Positions 7,623 to 16,231 of a stretch of 64,000 bases of DNA are shown here, piece by piece. The stretch lies in the NCBI RefSeq assembly GCF_004134775.1, contig NZ_SDOZ01000004.1, forward strand, positions 93,426 to 157,425, read 5' to 3'. Under the pieces are notes generated by a model. The model was not told the DNA's origin. It was given only the letters and a program-made list of their open reading frames with translations, and did not search any database. The translations under genes were made by a program, and so were the position numbers. Source of the DNA: Candidatus Borkfalkia ceftriaxoniphila. GTDB lineage: Bacteria; Bacillota; Clostridia; Christensenellales; Borkfalkiaceae. Within the stretch, counting starts at the first letter, position 1. Each line of letters starts with the position of its first letter.

Positions 7623-8306
7623 ATGATTCGGAAAATTATAAAAATAGACGAAGAAAAATGTAACGGCTGCGGTCTGTGCGCGGCGGCGTGCCATGAAGGC
7701 GCCATCGGCATGGCCGGCGGCAAGGCAAAACTTTTGCGTGAAGATTATTGCGACGGGCTCGGCGATTGCCTGCCCGCTTGCCCCGCGAACGCCATCTCGT
7801 TTGAAACGCGCGAGGCGCCCGCCTATGACGCGGCGGCAGTGGCGCGCGCAAAAACGCAGACGCTGCCGTGCGGCTGTCCGTCCGCGCAATCGAAAAAGAT
7901 CGAACGCAGGAGCGCGCCCGAAACGGCTAACGAAGCACGGAGCGAACTTTCGCAATGGCCCGTGCAGATCAAACTCGTCTCTGTCAACGCGCCCTATTTT
8001 CAAGGCGCCCGCCTTCTCGTCGCGGCAGACTGCACCGCGTACGCCTGCGGCGATTTTCATGGCAGATTTATCCGCGGCCGCGTCACACTCGTCGGCTGTC
8101 CCAAACTGGATATGGCGGATTATTCCGAAAAACTGTCGGAGATCTTAAAGGCGAACGATATTCTGAGCCTCACTCTTGTCCGTATGGAAGTGCCGTGCTG
8201 CGGCAAAATGGAGAGCGCTCTTTGCGCGGCGCTGGAAAATAGCGGGAAAAATATTCCTTTTGAAGTTTATATCGTCTCGACGGACGGAAAGGTGTTCAAA
8301 AAATGA
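7623..8306 (+). CDS. Ferredoxin-like protein with two [4Fe-4S] motifs and a Cys-rich C-terminal domain
   Basis: An iron-sulfur electron carrier or sensor of unknown specific role. The N terminus is a bacterial two-cluster ferredoxin fold: CNGCGLCAAACHEG (Cys 13, 16, 19, 23), then a second motif with Cys 43, 49 and 53 (CDGLGDCLPACP) in which one usual Cys is absent. The remaining ~150 residues keep further Cys pairs (CGC, CTAYAC, CPKLD, VPCCGKM). This resembles Clostridial 4Fe-4S proteins often found with Crp/Fnr regulators and hybrid cluster protein; no hcp is present here. AAGGAGG lies 10 nt upstream. Expression is probably controlled by the divergent Crp/Fnr regulator. The redox or nitrosative-stress link is inference. 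Confidence 0.88.
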   Translation: MIRKIIKIDEEKCNGCGLCAAACHEGAIGMAGGKAKLLREDYCDGLGDCLPACPANAISFETREAPAYDAAAVARAKTQTLPCGCPSAQSKKIERRSAPETANEARSELSQWPVQIKLVSVNAPYFQGARLLVAADCTAYACGDFHGRFIRGRVTLVGCPKLDMADYSEKLSEILKANDILSLTLVRMEVPCCGKMESALCAALENSGKNIPFEVYIVSTDGKVFKK

Positions 8307-8383
8307 TTTCCCAATTTTTGTAATTATGTGAATGAGAATTCCGTGAAAAAAGTCACGATTTGTCGAATTTGAGGATCATCCGC

Positions 8384-8412
8384 TTGCTTTTTGGCGTAAA
8401 GTATGGTATAAA
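8384..8412 (+). promoter_or_regulatory. Promoter of the surface operon
   Basis: TTGCTT (8384-8389), 17-bp spacer, TATAAA (8407-8412). Start point expected near 8419, giving a ~92-nt leader that contains the long hairpin at 8436-8488. Confidence 0.65.
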
Positions 8413-8435
8413 TTGAACAACTGAAATTGCAGAAC

Positions 8436-8488
8436 AAAACGGACCGGGAAAAATGATTGAAAAGAAATCAGTTTTTTCGGTCTGTTTT
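8436..8488 (+). promoter_or_regulatory. Long stem-loop in the 5' leader of the giant lipoprotein
   Basis: A 23-position stem, nearly fully paired with a few G-T pairs and one A-G mismatch, pairs 8436-8458 with 8466-8488 around a 7-nt loop. It ends about 10 nt before the AAGGAG ribosome site. The U run after it is weak (UUUUGC), so it could be an mRNA-stabilising 5' structure or a conditional attenuator rather than a plain terminator. Confidence 0.7.
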
Positions 8489-8510
8489 GCACGCGAAAAA
8501 AGGAGCAATG

Positions 8511-11500
8511 ATGAAAAAAAGATGGTTATTGGCTGCATTGCTGGCTTTGGGTTTTGCCTTTTTGTTGACGGGTTGCATTGACGCAAATATCGTAGGCAAA
8601 ACTTATAAAGTCACGTTTATCAGCGAAGGGGAGGAGTATGATTCGGCGGACGCCGCATTGGGCAGCCGCGTCGTTTTTCCCGAAACACCTCCGACGAAAG
8701 AGGACGACGAAACGTACACGTATACGTTTAAAGGTTGGAGCCTTACCGAAGGCGAGGACGCAAAGCCCGTCGAGAGTCACATCGTCGTCGGCGACGTCAC
8801 GTTTTATGCGGTATTTTCCCGCGAAGAAAAAGACCCCGAAGACGTATATTTCAGCGTGTCTTTCAAAGACGGCGTCACGGGCGAAAAGATCGGCGAAGAT
8901 CAGAAAGTCAAAGAGGGTGAAGACGCAACTCTGCCTACGCCGCCCGAACATCCGGGATATACTTTCGAGAAATGGGATAAACCGCACACGAGCATTACGA
9001 GCAAGACGGTCATAACCGCGCTATATACGAAAAATCATTATCGGCTCACCAGAAATGTTTTGGGCGAAACGAAAGACGAGAGCGTCGAATTTGAATCCGC
9101 GCTCGCTTTGACCGAACCCGAAGGCGTCGATCCCGTGTTCGTATTCGAGGGTTGGTATTGGGATAAAAATTACGATACCCCCGTCGAAACGGGCGATAAA
9201 ATGCCCGCCGATAACGCGGAGATTTTCGCGAAATACAGCGTCGATTTTTCCGGCGCGGAGATTTCGACCGAGGGCGATCTCATTTACGGAAAAGGGGACG
9301 ATTTCGCTCTTGTTTCGGATTTGAAAAATACCGAAGAGGAAAGCATCGTCTATACATTTGTGTGGAACGACGGTTCCGCCCAAGAAAAATTCACGCTCCG
9401 CAATGCGGGCGAATACGAACTTTCCGTAACCGTCACCGCGGTGTACGGCGAGAACGTCTTGACCGACACGCAGGAATTTTCGAAAACGGTGACCGTGGAA
9501 AAAGCGGCGCTTTCCGTCACCGTCGGACTCGGCGCCGACAGCGTCGTTTACGGTACGGCAAGCGCGCCTTTCGTCACGTACGGCGATTTTCAATACGAGG
9601 ACAGCCAAACGAGTTTGGATCTGCACCCTCGTTATACTTATACCGAGAAAGACGGCATCCCCGTTGCGGGCAATAAACTCGGCGTCGGTACGTATTCCGT
9701 CGTCGCGGAATTTGCGGAACCCGATAATTATGTGCTTAACGTCACGGCGGCGACTCTGACAGTTACGCCCAAAGATCTCACCGTTACGGTGAGCGCGGAA
9801 AATTTCGTCTACGGCGAAATTTCTGATATCTTATTGATTTTAGATTTGAGTTTCGACGGATTTGCGAACGGCGACGGTGAAACTTCGCTCGGCGGCGCGG
9901 CAGAATATTCCTATACGAAAAACGGCAAACCTTTCACGGCGGAAGGCTTGTTCGGCGCGGGCGAATATACCGTTTCGGTGCAGGGATTCACCTCGGAGAA
10001 TTATAACATTTCCTATGCGAGAGCCGCATCCTTTATCGTTTCCAAACGCGAAGCGAGGGCTGTGCTTACCGCAAAGGGCGGCATTTACGGAACAGATCCC
10101 GAATGTAACGTAAAATTTACGGGAATTTTAAAAGAGGATGAATCTCTGTTCGTTCCCGAATATACCTTTACAAAAGACGGTGAGGCTTATCTGCCGAACG
10201 GTCTGTTCGGCGCGGGCAAATACGTAGTGAACGCGCGTTTTGCCGCGAACGAAAATTATGAACTGAACGTCGATGCCGCAGAATTTACCATCGAAAAGGC
10301 GGATTTGCAGATCGGCGTGAAGGTCCCCTCGATCGTATACGGAGAAAAGCCGAACCCTGAAATTACGTACGACGGATTTATCGAGGGCGAAAACGAAAAC
10401 GTGCTTTCGGGCACAGCCGTGTACGCTTACACCAAAGACGGCGAAGTGCATGATTTCTCCGCGCGTTTTGTTGCAGGCAGTTATACCGTTTCCGTGAGCG
10501 GGCTGACGTCGGAAAATTATGCCATCGCATTTGCAGCCGCGGAAAACTTCGAAGTTGCGAAAAAAGATCTCACGCTCAATGTAAGCGTGGAAAAAACTTC
10601 TCTCGTTTACGGCGAAAAACCCGTGGAGAAAATTACGTACGAAGGTTTCGTCTACGGGGAAAATATGAGCGATATCGGCAATCCCCGCGCCGTATTCAAA
10701 AATTCCGAGGGCGTTGTTGTTTCGGACAATGTTTTCCATGTCGGCAACTATATCGCGACCGTCGAGGCGCAATCCGAAAATTATGATATATTGGTCAATA
10801 AAACGCCGTTTACCGTTATCAAAAAAGACCTTACCGCGACGGTGAGTCTCAGACAGTCTTCTCTGACTTACGGCGATCTGCCCGAGGCGAGCGTCGCTTA
10901 CGAAGGCTTTATTTCGGAGTCGGAAGAGGAGGAACAGACGAAGAACGTCGTATTCGCGTATGCGCAAGGCGATCAGTCCTTCGACGGCTCGCAACTCGCC
11001 GTCGGCAAATACGTAGTTTCTTTGGAGGGGCTGGAACTTCCCGATTATAACGTACACGTTGAGACCGCGGAGTTGACCGTTTCGAAAAAGTCTTTGACGA
11101 TCGACGTAAAGGCGGACAAAGAAAGATATATTTACGGCGAAACGCCCGAACTAAAATTTGTTTTCGGCAAATTCGCATATGACGAAGATGAAAAAGTCCT
11201 GGTGGGTGGCTCTCTTTCCGTATCACGCGACGAATCTCCGTACGAAGACGAAAAATTCATCGTCGGCAATTACACGGCAAAAGCCGTCGGATTTACTGCG
11301 GAAAATTATGACATCGAGATGAGCGGAATCGGCTTTACCGTCGCTCCGAAAGAAGTGACCGTTACAGTGTCCGCTGAACGCGACGTTTATACTTTCGGCG
11401 ACGAGGTAATTGTTTCGCATTCCGTTTCGGCGCTCGCGTTCGACGAACCCGAAAGCATACTCGGCGACATGACCATCGTTTATACCAAGGACGGCGCAGC

Positions 11501-14500
11501 CTATACGCCCGCCGCTTTATTTAACGCAGGCGAATATACCGCGACCATTGAAAATCTTTTCAACGAGAATTATGATATCACCATAGATTCGGCATCGTTT
11601 ACCGTGGAAAAACAGGTTTTCGCGGTCGAACGTTCGGATAATCAGAAGAGCGGGATCAAATGGACGTTCGGGCCGCGGTTTGCGGAAGGCTCGCCTTTCG
11701 TATTCGAGGGCATCGTGCGGCTGAAATCGACAAAACAGGGAACCTATATGGCGACCGACGAAAGCAGTTTTGCGCAACATTTCGAATGGGAAAGCGGTTC
11801 ATACCAAATTTTTTATCAGAATACCGACGTCACAGCCGATTTTGAAATTTCATACAATTTAAAAGTCACATTAGTGGATTCGAACTTTGGCGACGGAGTC
11901 ATTCTCGAACCGTCCGAAACAACGAAAACATACGACGGCAAAGCGCACGAATTCGAGGTGACCGTTCAAGGCGTCGCCGCTGCGGTCGAGTACAGTATAA
12001 ACGATGGTGAATTTACGACTGCCGTTCCCTCGTTGACCGATGCGGGCACGTATAAGATTTCCTACAAAGTTTCTGCGGAAAATTACGTTCCTGTAGACGG
12101 AGATTTCGAAGTAACGATACTAAAGGCTGAAAATCACATCGATTACTCCGGGATCGGCGCAACGGAATTTACCTATAACGGGCAAGATCATACGGTAGAT
12201 TTTTCTAAGGCGACCGCGACCAACGGCACCGTCGCCGTCAGCGGCGAAACCGTATTTAAAGACGCGGGCGAATATACCGTTACGCTGTCCGTCGCGGAAA
12301 GCGAAAATTATAAGGCGGTTTCCGTCGAAGTCACGGTAAAAGTCGCCAAAGCAGACTATGAAATCGTGGCGGAAAACCAATCGTACGTTTACACCGGCAG
12401 CGCGCAGGGCAAAGGCATTTCCGTAACTGCATTCGGGGAAGATAACTTCACCGTTTTATATGGCGGCAACCCTGCCGTGCCCGTTCTGACAAACGTCGAG
12501 TCGGTGACGGTGCATTATACCGTTACGGGCAATGATAATTATAACGATGCGAACGGAACTTATGATCTTTCCGTTACCAAAGCACCCAACTCGATCGACG
12601 TTTCTTCCGTTACGGGTACGGAATGGACGTACGACGGCGCAGAACACGTTATTGATTTGAACGATGTGAAAGCGGCTTTCGGCGAGGTGACTTGGGGCGA
12701 TCATGCTTTCATAAATGCGGGCACGCATACCATTACGCTCACTGTCGCGGGAACGGACAACTATGCGGACGCGACCGCAACGATAGAGGTCATCGTCCAT
12801 AAAGCGGAATTGACGGTCACGCCGCAGGAAAATAACTTTACCTTTAACGCGCAGAAGCAGGGCAACGGCGTGACGGTCGAGGCTTTGGATGCTGGTTATA
12901 CGATAGAATATACGTATAGTGACAAGAAATCGGATACCGTGCCGCAGTTTACCGACGCAGGCAGTTATACGGTCGGTTATCGCGTTTTCGGTGCGAATTA
13001 CATTGAAAAGAGCGGCTCCTATACCGTCACCATCGCACCCAAAGAACTGACGGTGACAAATCCGGGGAATCAGAATAAAACTTACGACGGTGCCGAATTC
13101 GGCGAGGGCATAACGGTTACGGGCAACGTAGACGATCAGTTAACCGTCACGTATACAGTAAACGGAAAACCTTTCGAGGGGACGCCTGCCTTTGCGGATG
13201 CGGGTACGTACGAGATCACGTATACCGTTTCCGGATCAAATTATAAAAGCGTCAATGACGTATATACTATTACTATAACCAAGGCGCAGGGCACGATCGA
13301 TACTTCCGCTGTGCAAACGGATTATACCTATAACGGCGCGGAGCAGGTCGTAGACCTTAGCGGCGTGAAATGGACGGGGGACGGCAATCGGAGCAATACG
13401 AAGAATAAATTTACCGACGTTCCCGATGGCGGTTCGTTCGTCATAACGTTGACTTTATCGGAAGGAAAGAATTATTTCGGTGAAACGCAAGATATCACGA
13501 TCACGGTGCATAAAGCCGATTACGAAGGTAAGACGCACCCCGAAATTTCCGAAGTCATGGGCGTCGGAAAAACGCTCGAAAGCATTACATTGGACGAATA
13601 TTTTACTTGGAAAGAGCCTTCGCGTGAATTGGTTTTGGGCAACAATCAGTACGACGCCGTTTATAACGCCGATCCGAAAAATTACAACGATTTTGCCTTG
13701 AAAATCACGATCAACGCCCGCCGCGAAAAAGTGACCATTGCCGTCGATCCGCTTGAAGCGGATTTCGAGGTAAAGGCTCTTCCCGAACCCACATATCGGA
13801 TTTTGGGCGAGGAACGCGTTTTGAGTGAGGAAGAAATCGCATATTTAAATCTTAAATTCACTGTTACTACAAACGCGAATTTTGATATCGGTTCCACCTA
13901 TTTTGTATTATACGCTTTGGCATATGATGCGGAAAATCAATATTTCGAGTTGACCGAACAAGAAACCGAAACGTATTTCAAACTGAAATCGGTCGGCGTA
14001 GGTGATACACTCTACACGATCGAAGATGCGCTCGAGGCGGCTACGGAGGGCACCGTTATCGTCAAGCACGATACGGCTTTCGCCTCTGCGGAAACCCTCG
14101 CTAAATTTACCGATTTGTACTCCGCTACAAACTACGAAGTGAAAGCAGGGGTTACCTTGCTTGTGCCGTATGATGCGAATTATAGTACGAATACGAAAGA
14201 TGTTGAAAGGACTTGGGTTGCAGTAGGTAAAACTGCGTTTGTCACGTTAACGGTTTCGGAGAATACAAATTTAACAGTATACGGAAAGCTTATTGTAAAT
14301 GCTAAAATGGTTACAGCGTCCAATCCTACTACATCAACGCCCAAAGGTAATTATTTCGGACAAATGGAAGTTAAAGATCATGCAGTCATCAATTTTGAAA
14401 CAGGTGCTTCGTTTGAATGCATGGGATTTGCTTATGGAAGTGGAAATATAGTAGTTAAATCGGGCGCGAATATGGTTGAACCTTTCAATCTTGTAGGTTA

Positions 14501-15434
14501 TAAAGGAGGGACTATATCTATATCTTTATCTTTAAGATCAAAAGTTTTTCCTATAAATCAATATTCAATGTCCAGTATTATTTGCAATACAGAAATACAA
14601 TTCGGTGCAAACTATATTGCACGAGCTTTTGTAACAGGAAAACCTTTCTTAACAGAAAAAGATGTGAATGCAGATGTTTCTTTTGTTTCAACCACAAATA
14701 AAGCATTTATACAGTTATCGAGTGGTAGTGTTTTTAAATCGCTAAATGAAGAAAATGGTGAAATTACATTTGATATCCATGGGGATGCCGCATTAAATAA
14801 TTTAACATTAAGCCTTGATGGTTTATTAAGCATGGATACTTCAAAGCTACAAGTTCCTGTCCCCGGTAATTTCAATATAATTATCTCCTCTGGAACAACG
14901 ACAATATCACAAGGCGTGCAAATTAAAATGCTACCAGGCATGGATTTGACTGTAGAAAAAGAAGCAAAATTAGTTATTGCAGGAAAAGGTGAGAATTCGG
15001 CTGGCGGTTTATCTGCATATGGCAATGACAATTATACGTTTGCCGATAATAAGGTAATGCAATGGCAAGATGGGGAATTGGGCAACGTAAAAGATTATCC
15101 ATGTTTAAATATGCCGAATGTTTATAGAACAAAACCTGTGTTTGCATACAACGCAACTACTCCTGCAAGAGTTATTATTAAAGGCGAATTAATCGTTTGC
15201 GAAAATGCTTATTTTGCTGTAGCACTTTCAGCGGAAAAAGATGCAAAAATCAGCATAGGGACTACCTCTGTATTGACTTATTCAATTCAAGAAGATTATA
15301 GTAAATCTGGTGCAATTGATTATTTTACAACAAATTTCATTTTGAATGGCAATTTCAACGGCGAATATTCGGCATCGTTCGAAGTCGGCAAAACCTACAC
15401 CTACACCGAAAGCGGCTGGGTAGTCGCTGTATAA
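8511..15434 (+). CDS. Giant repeat-rich surface lipoprotein (2307 aa)
   Basis: An exported, lipid-anchored protein: signal peptide with the lipobox LLTGC (Cys22). Three InlB-type beta repeats follow (about 30-245, each with a G-[YF]-x-F-x-x-W core). Then come about eight MBG-type beta units with recurring YGE/YGD motifs (about 330-1040), and about seven related units starting TYDG/TYNG (about 1140-1700). The last ~450 residues look like a right-handed beta-helix. No LPXTG or other C-terminal anchor is seen. The first ATG with sensible AAGGAG spacing is 8511; 8508 is too close. Base composition shifts to AT-rich between about 14160 and 15360. The next three genes (ABC transporter and a second surface protein) follow closely, suggesting one operon. 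Adhesion or matrix function is inference. Confidence 0.9.
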   Translation: MKKRWLLAALLALGFAFLLTGCIDANIVGKTYKVTFISEGEEYDSADAALGSRVVFPETPPTKEDDETYTYTFKGWSLTEGEDAKPVESHIVVGDVTFYAVFSREEKDPEDVYFSVSFKDGVTGEKIGEDQKVKEGEDATLPTPPEHPGYTFEKWDKPHTSITSKTVITALYTKNHYRLTRNVLGETKDESVEFESALALTEPEGVDPVFVFEGWYWDKNYDTPVETGDKMPADNAEIFAKYSVDFSGAEISTEGDLIYGKGDDFALVSDLKNTEEESIVYTFVWNDGSAQEKFTLRNAGEYELSVTVTAVYGENVLTDTQEFSKTVTVEKAALSVTVGLGADSVVYGTASAPFVTYGDFQYEDSQTSLDLHPRYTYTEKDGIPVAGNKLGVGTYSVVAEFAEPDNYVLNVTAATLTVTPKDLTVTVSAENFVYGEISDILLILDLSFDGFANGDGETSLGGAAEYSYTKNGKPFTAEGLFGAGEYTVSVQGFTSENYNISYARAASFIVSKREARAVLTAKGGIYGTDPECNVKFTGILKEDESLFVPEYTFTKDGEAYLPNGLFGAGKYVVNARFAANENYELNVDAAEFTIEKADLQIGVKVPSIVYGEKPNPEITYDGFIEGENENVLSGTAVYAYTKDGEVHDFSARFVAGSYTVSVSGLTSENYAIAFAAAENFEVAKKDLTLNVSVEKTSLVYGEKPVEKITYEGFVYGENMSDIGNPRAVFKNSEGVVVSDNVFHVGNYIATVEAQSENYDILVNKTPFTVIKKDLTATVSLRQSSLTYGDLPEASVAYEGFISESEEEEQTKNVVFAYAQGDQSFDGSQLAVGKYVVSLEGLELPDYNVHVETAELTVSKKSLTIDVKADKERYIYGETPELKFVFGKFAYDEDEKVLVGGSLSVSRDESPYEDEKFIVGNYTAKAVGFTAENYDIEMSGIGFTVAPKEVTVTVSAERDVYTFGDEVIVSHSVSALAFDEPESILGDMTIVYTKDGAAYTPAALFNAGEYTATIENLFNENYDITIDSASFTVEKQVFAVERSDNQKSGIKWTFGPRFAEGSPFVFEGIVRLKSTKQGTYMATDESSFAQHFEWESGSYQIFYQNTDVTADFEISYNLKVTLVDSNFGDGVILEPSETTKTYDGKAHEFEVTVQGVAAAVEYSINDGEFTTAVPSLTDAGTYKISYKVSAENYVPVDGDFEVTILKAENHIDYSGIGATEFTYNGQDHTVDFSKATATNGTVAVSGETVFKDAGEYTVTLSVAESENYKAVSVEVTVKVAKADYEIVAENQSYVYTGSAQGKGISVTAFGEDNFTVLYGGNPAVPVLTNVESVTVHYTVTGNDNYNDANGTYDLSVTKAPNSIDVSSVTGTEWTYDGAEHVIDLNDVKAAFGEVTWGDHAFINAGTHTITLTVAGTDNYADATATIEVIVHKAELTVTPQENNFTFNAQKQGNGVTVEALDAGYTIEYTYSDKKSDTVPQFTDAGSYTVGYRVFGANYIEKSGSYTVTIAPKELTVTNPGNQNKTYDGAEFGEGITVTGNVDDQLTVTYTVNGKPFEGTPAFADAGTYEITYTVSGSNYKSVNDVYTITITKAQGTIDTSAVQTDYTYNGAEQVVDLSGVKWTGDGNRSNTKNKFTDVPDGGSFVITLTLSEGKNYFGETQDITITVHKADYEGKTHPEISEVMGVGKTLESITLDEYFTWKEPSRELVLGNNQYDAVYNADPKNYNDFALKITINARREKVTIAVDPLEADFEVKALPEPTYRILGEERVLSEEEIAYLNLKFTVTTNANFDIGSTYFVLYALAYDAENQYFELTEQETETYFKLKSVGVGDTLYTIEDALEAATEGTVIVKHDTAFASAETLAKFTDLYSATNYEVKAGVTLLVPYDANYSTNTKDVERTWVAVGKTAFVTLTVSENTNLTVYGKLIVNAKMVTASNPTTSTPKGNYFGQMEVKDHAVINFETGASFECMGFAYGSGNIVVKSGANMVEPFNLVGYKGGTISISLSLRSKVFPINQYSMSSIICNTEIQFGANYIARAFVTGKPFLTEKDVNADVSFVSTTNKAFIQLSSGSVFKSLNEENGEITFDIHGDAALNNLTLSLDGLLSMDTSKLQVPVPGNFNIIISSGTTTISQGVQIKMLPGMDLTVEKEAKLVIAGKGENSAGGLSAYGNDNYTFADNKVMQWQDGELGNVKDYPCLNMPNVYRTKPVFAYNATTPARVIIKGELIVCENAYFAVALSAEKDAKISIGTTSVLTYSIQEDYSKSGAIDYFTTNFILNGNFNGEYSASFEVGKTYTYTESGWVVAV

Positions 15435-15478
15435 GGCAGTAAAACGAATAATTTACAAAAATAGGAAAGAGGAAGAAT

Positions 15479-16231
15479 ATGGAACAAAAAAACAACTCGC
15501 CCGCGGTCGTGCAAATTCAGGGCTTGTATAAAAAGTACTCGAAAAAAGCGGATTATGCGATCGAAAACGTGACGTTTTCTTGTCACGAGGGAGAGATCGT
15601 GGGGCTTTTGGGCCACAACGGCGCAGGGAAGTCTACCACGCTGAAATGTCTGGAGGGGATGCTGCCTTTTGAAAAAGGCAGCATCTCGATCTCGGGTTAC
15701 GATATCAAAAAGGAACCCGTGAAAGCCAAAATGAACATGGGATTTGTCACCGATAATCACGCCGTGTTCGTGAAAATGACTGGCATTCAATACGTTTCGT
15801 TTATGGCGGACGTCTACAAAGTGTCCACGAAACTTCGCAAAGAGCGCCTCGATGCGCTCGAACAGGTTTTTCAGTTGGGGGACGCGATCAACAACCTCGT
15901 GTCCTCTTATTCGCACGGAATGCGCCAGAAGATCTGCATGATGGCTTCGCTCATTCACGCGCCCAAACTGTGGATATTGGACGAACCGATGACGGGACTG
16001 GATCCCCGCACTATGCGCGCCGTGCAGGATTTTATGCGCGGCTACGCCAAGGCGGGCAACTGCATTATCTTTTCTTCGCACGCGCTCAACACGGTCGCAA
16101 AACTTTGCGACCGCGTCGTGCTGATCAGAAAGGGCAAACAAATTTCCGATATCAACGTAAAAGAAATCATCGCGCGCGATCCTTATTTTGATTTCGAGGA
16201 GTACTTTTTACAAAATGAAAGACAAAATTGA
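15479..16231 (+). CDS. ABC transporter ATP-binding protein of the surface operon
   Basis: Cytoplasmic ATPase of an ABC-2-type transporter, 250 aa. Walker A is GHNGAGKS (45-52), the signature is SYSHGMRQK, and Walker B is LWILDEP, followed by TGLDP. The H-loop lies in FSSHALNT. GGAAAGAGG precedes the ATG. The gene starts 44 bp after the giant lipoprotein gene and overlaps the permease gene by 17 bp, so a single transporter is encoded. The domain type is that of CcmA/drug- or polysaccharide-exporter ATPases rather than of importers. Placement between two large exported proteins suggests that it helps their assembly or exports a ligand for them; that is inference. Confidence 0.93.
   Translation: MEQKNNSPAVVQIQGLYKKYSKKADYAIENVTFSCHEGEIVGLLGHNGAGKSTTLKCLEGMLPFEKGSISISGYDIKKEPVKAKMNMGFVTDNHAVFVKMTGIQYVSFMADVYKVSTKLRKERLDALEQVFQLGDAINNLVSSYSHGMRQKICMMASLIHAPKLWILDEPMTGLDPRTMRAVQDFMRGYAKAGNCIIFSSHALNTVAKLCDRVVLIRKGKQISDINVKEIIARDPYFDFEEYFLQNERQN

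Noticed and set aside
10128..11057. 309-codon minus-strand open frame inside the giant lipoprotein gene
   Set aside because: Antisense to repeat-coding sequence and itself repetitive only because of that; no ribosome site.
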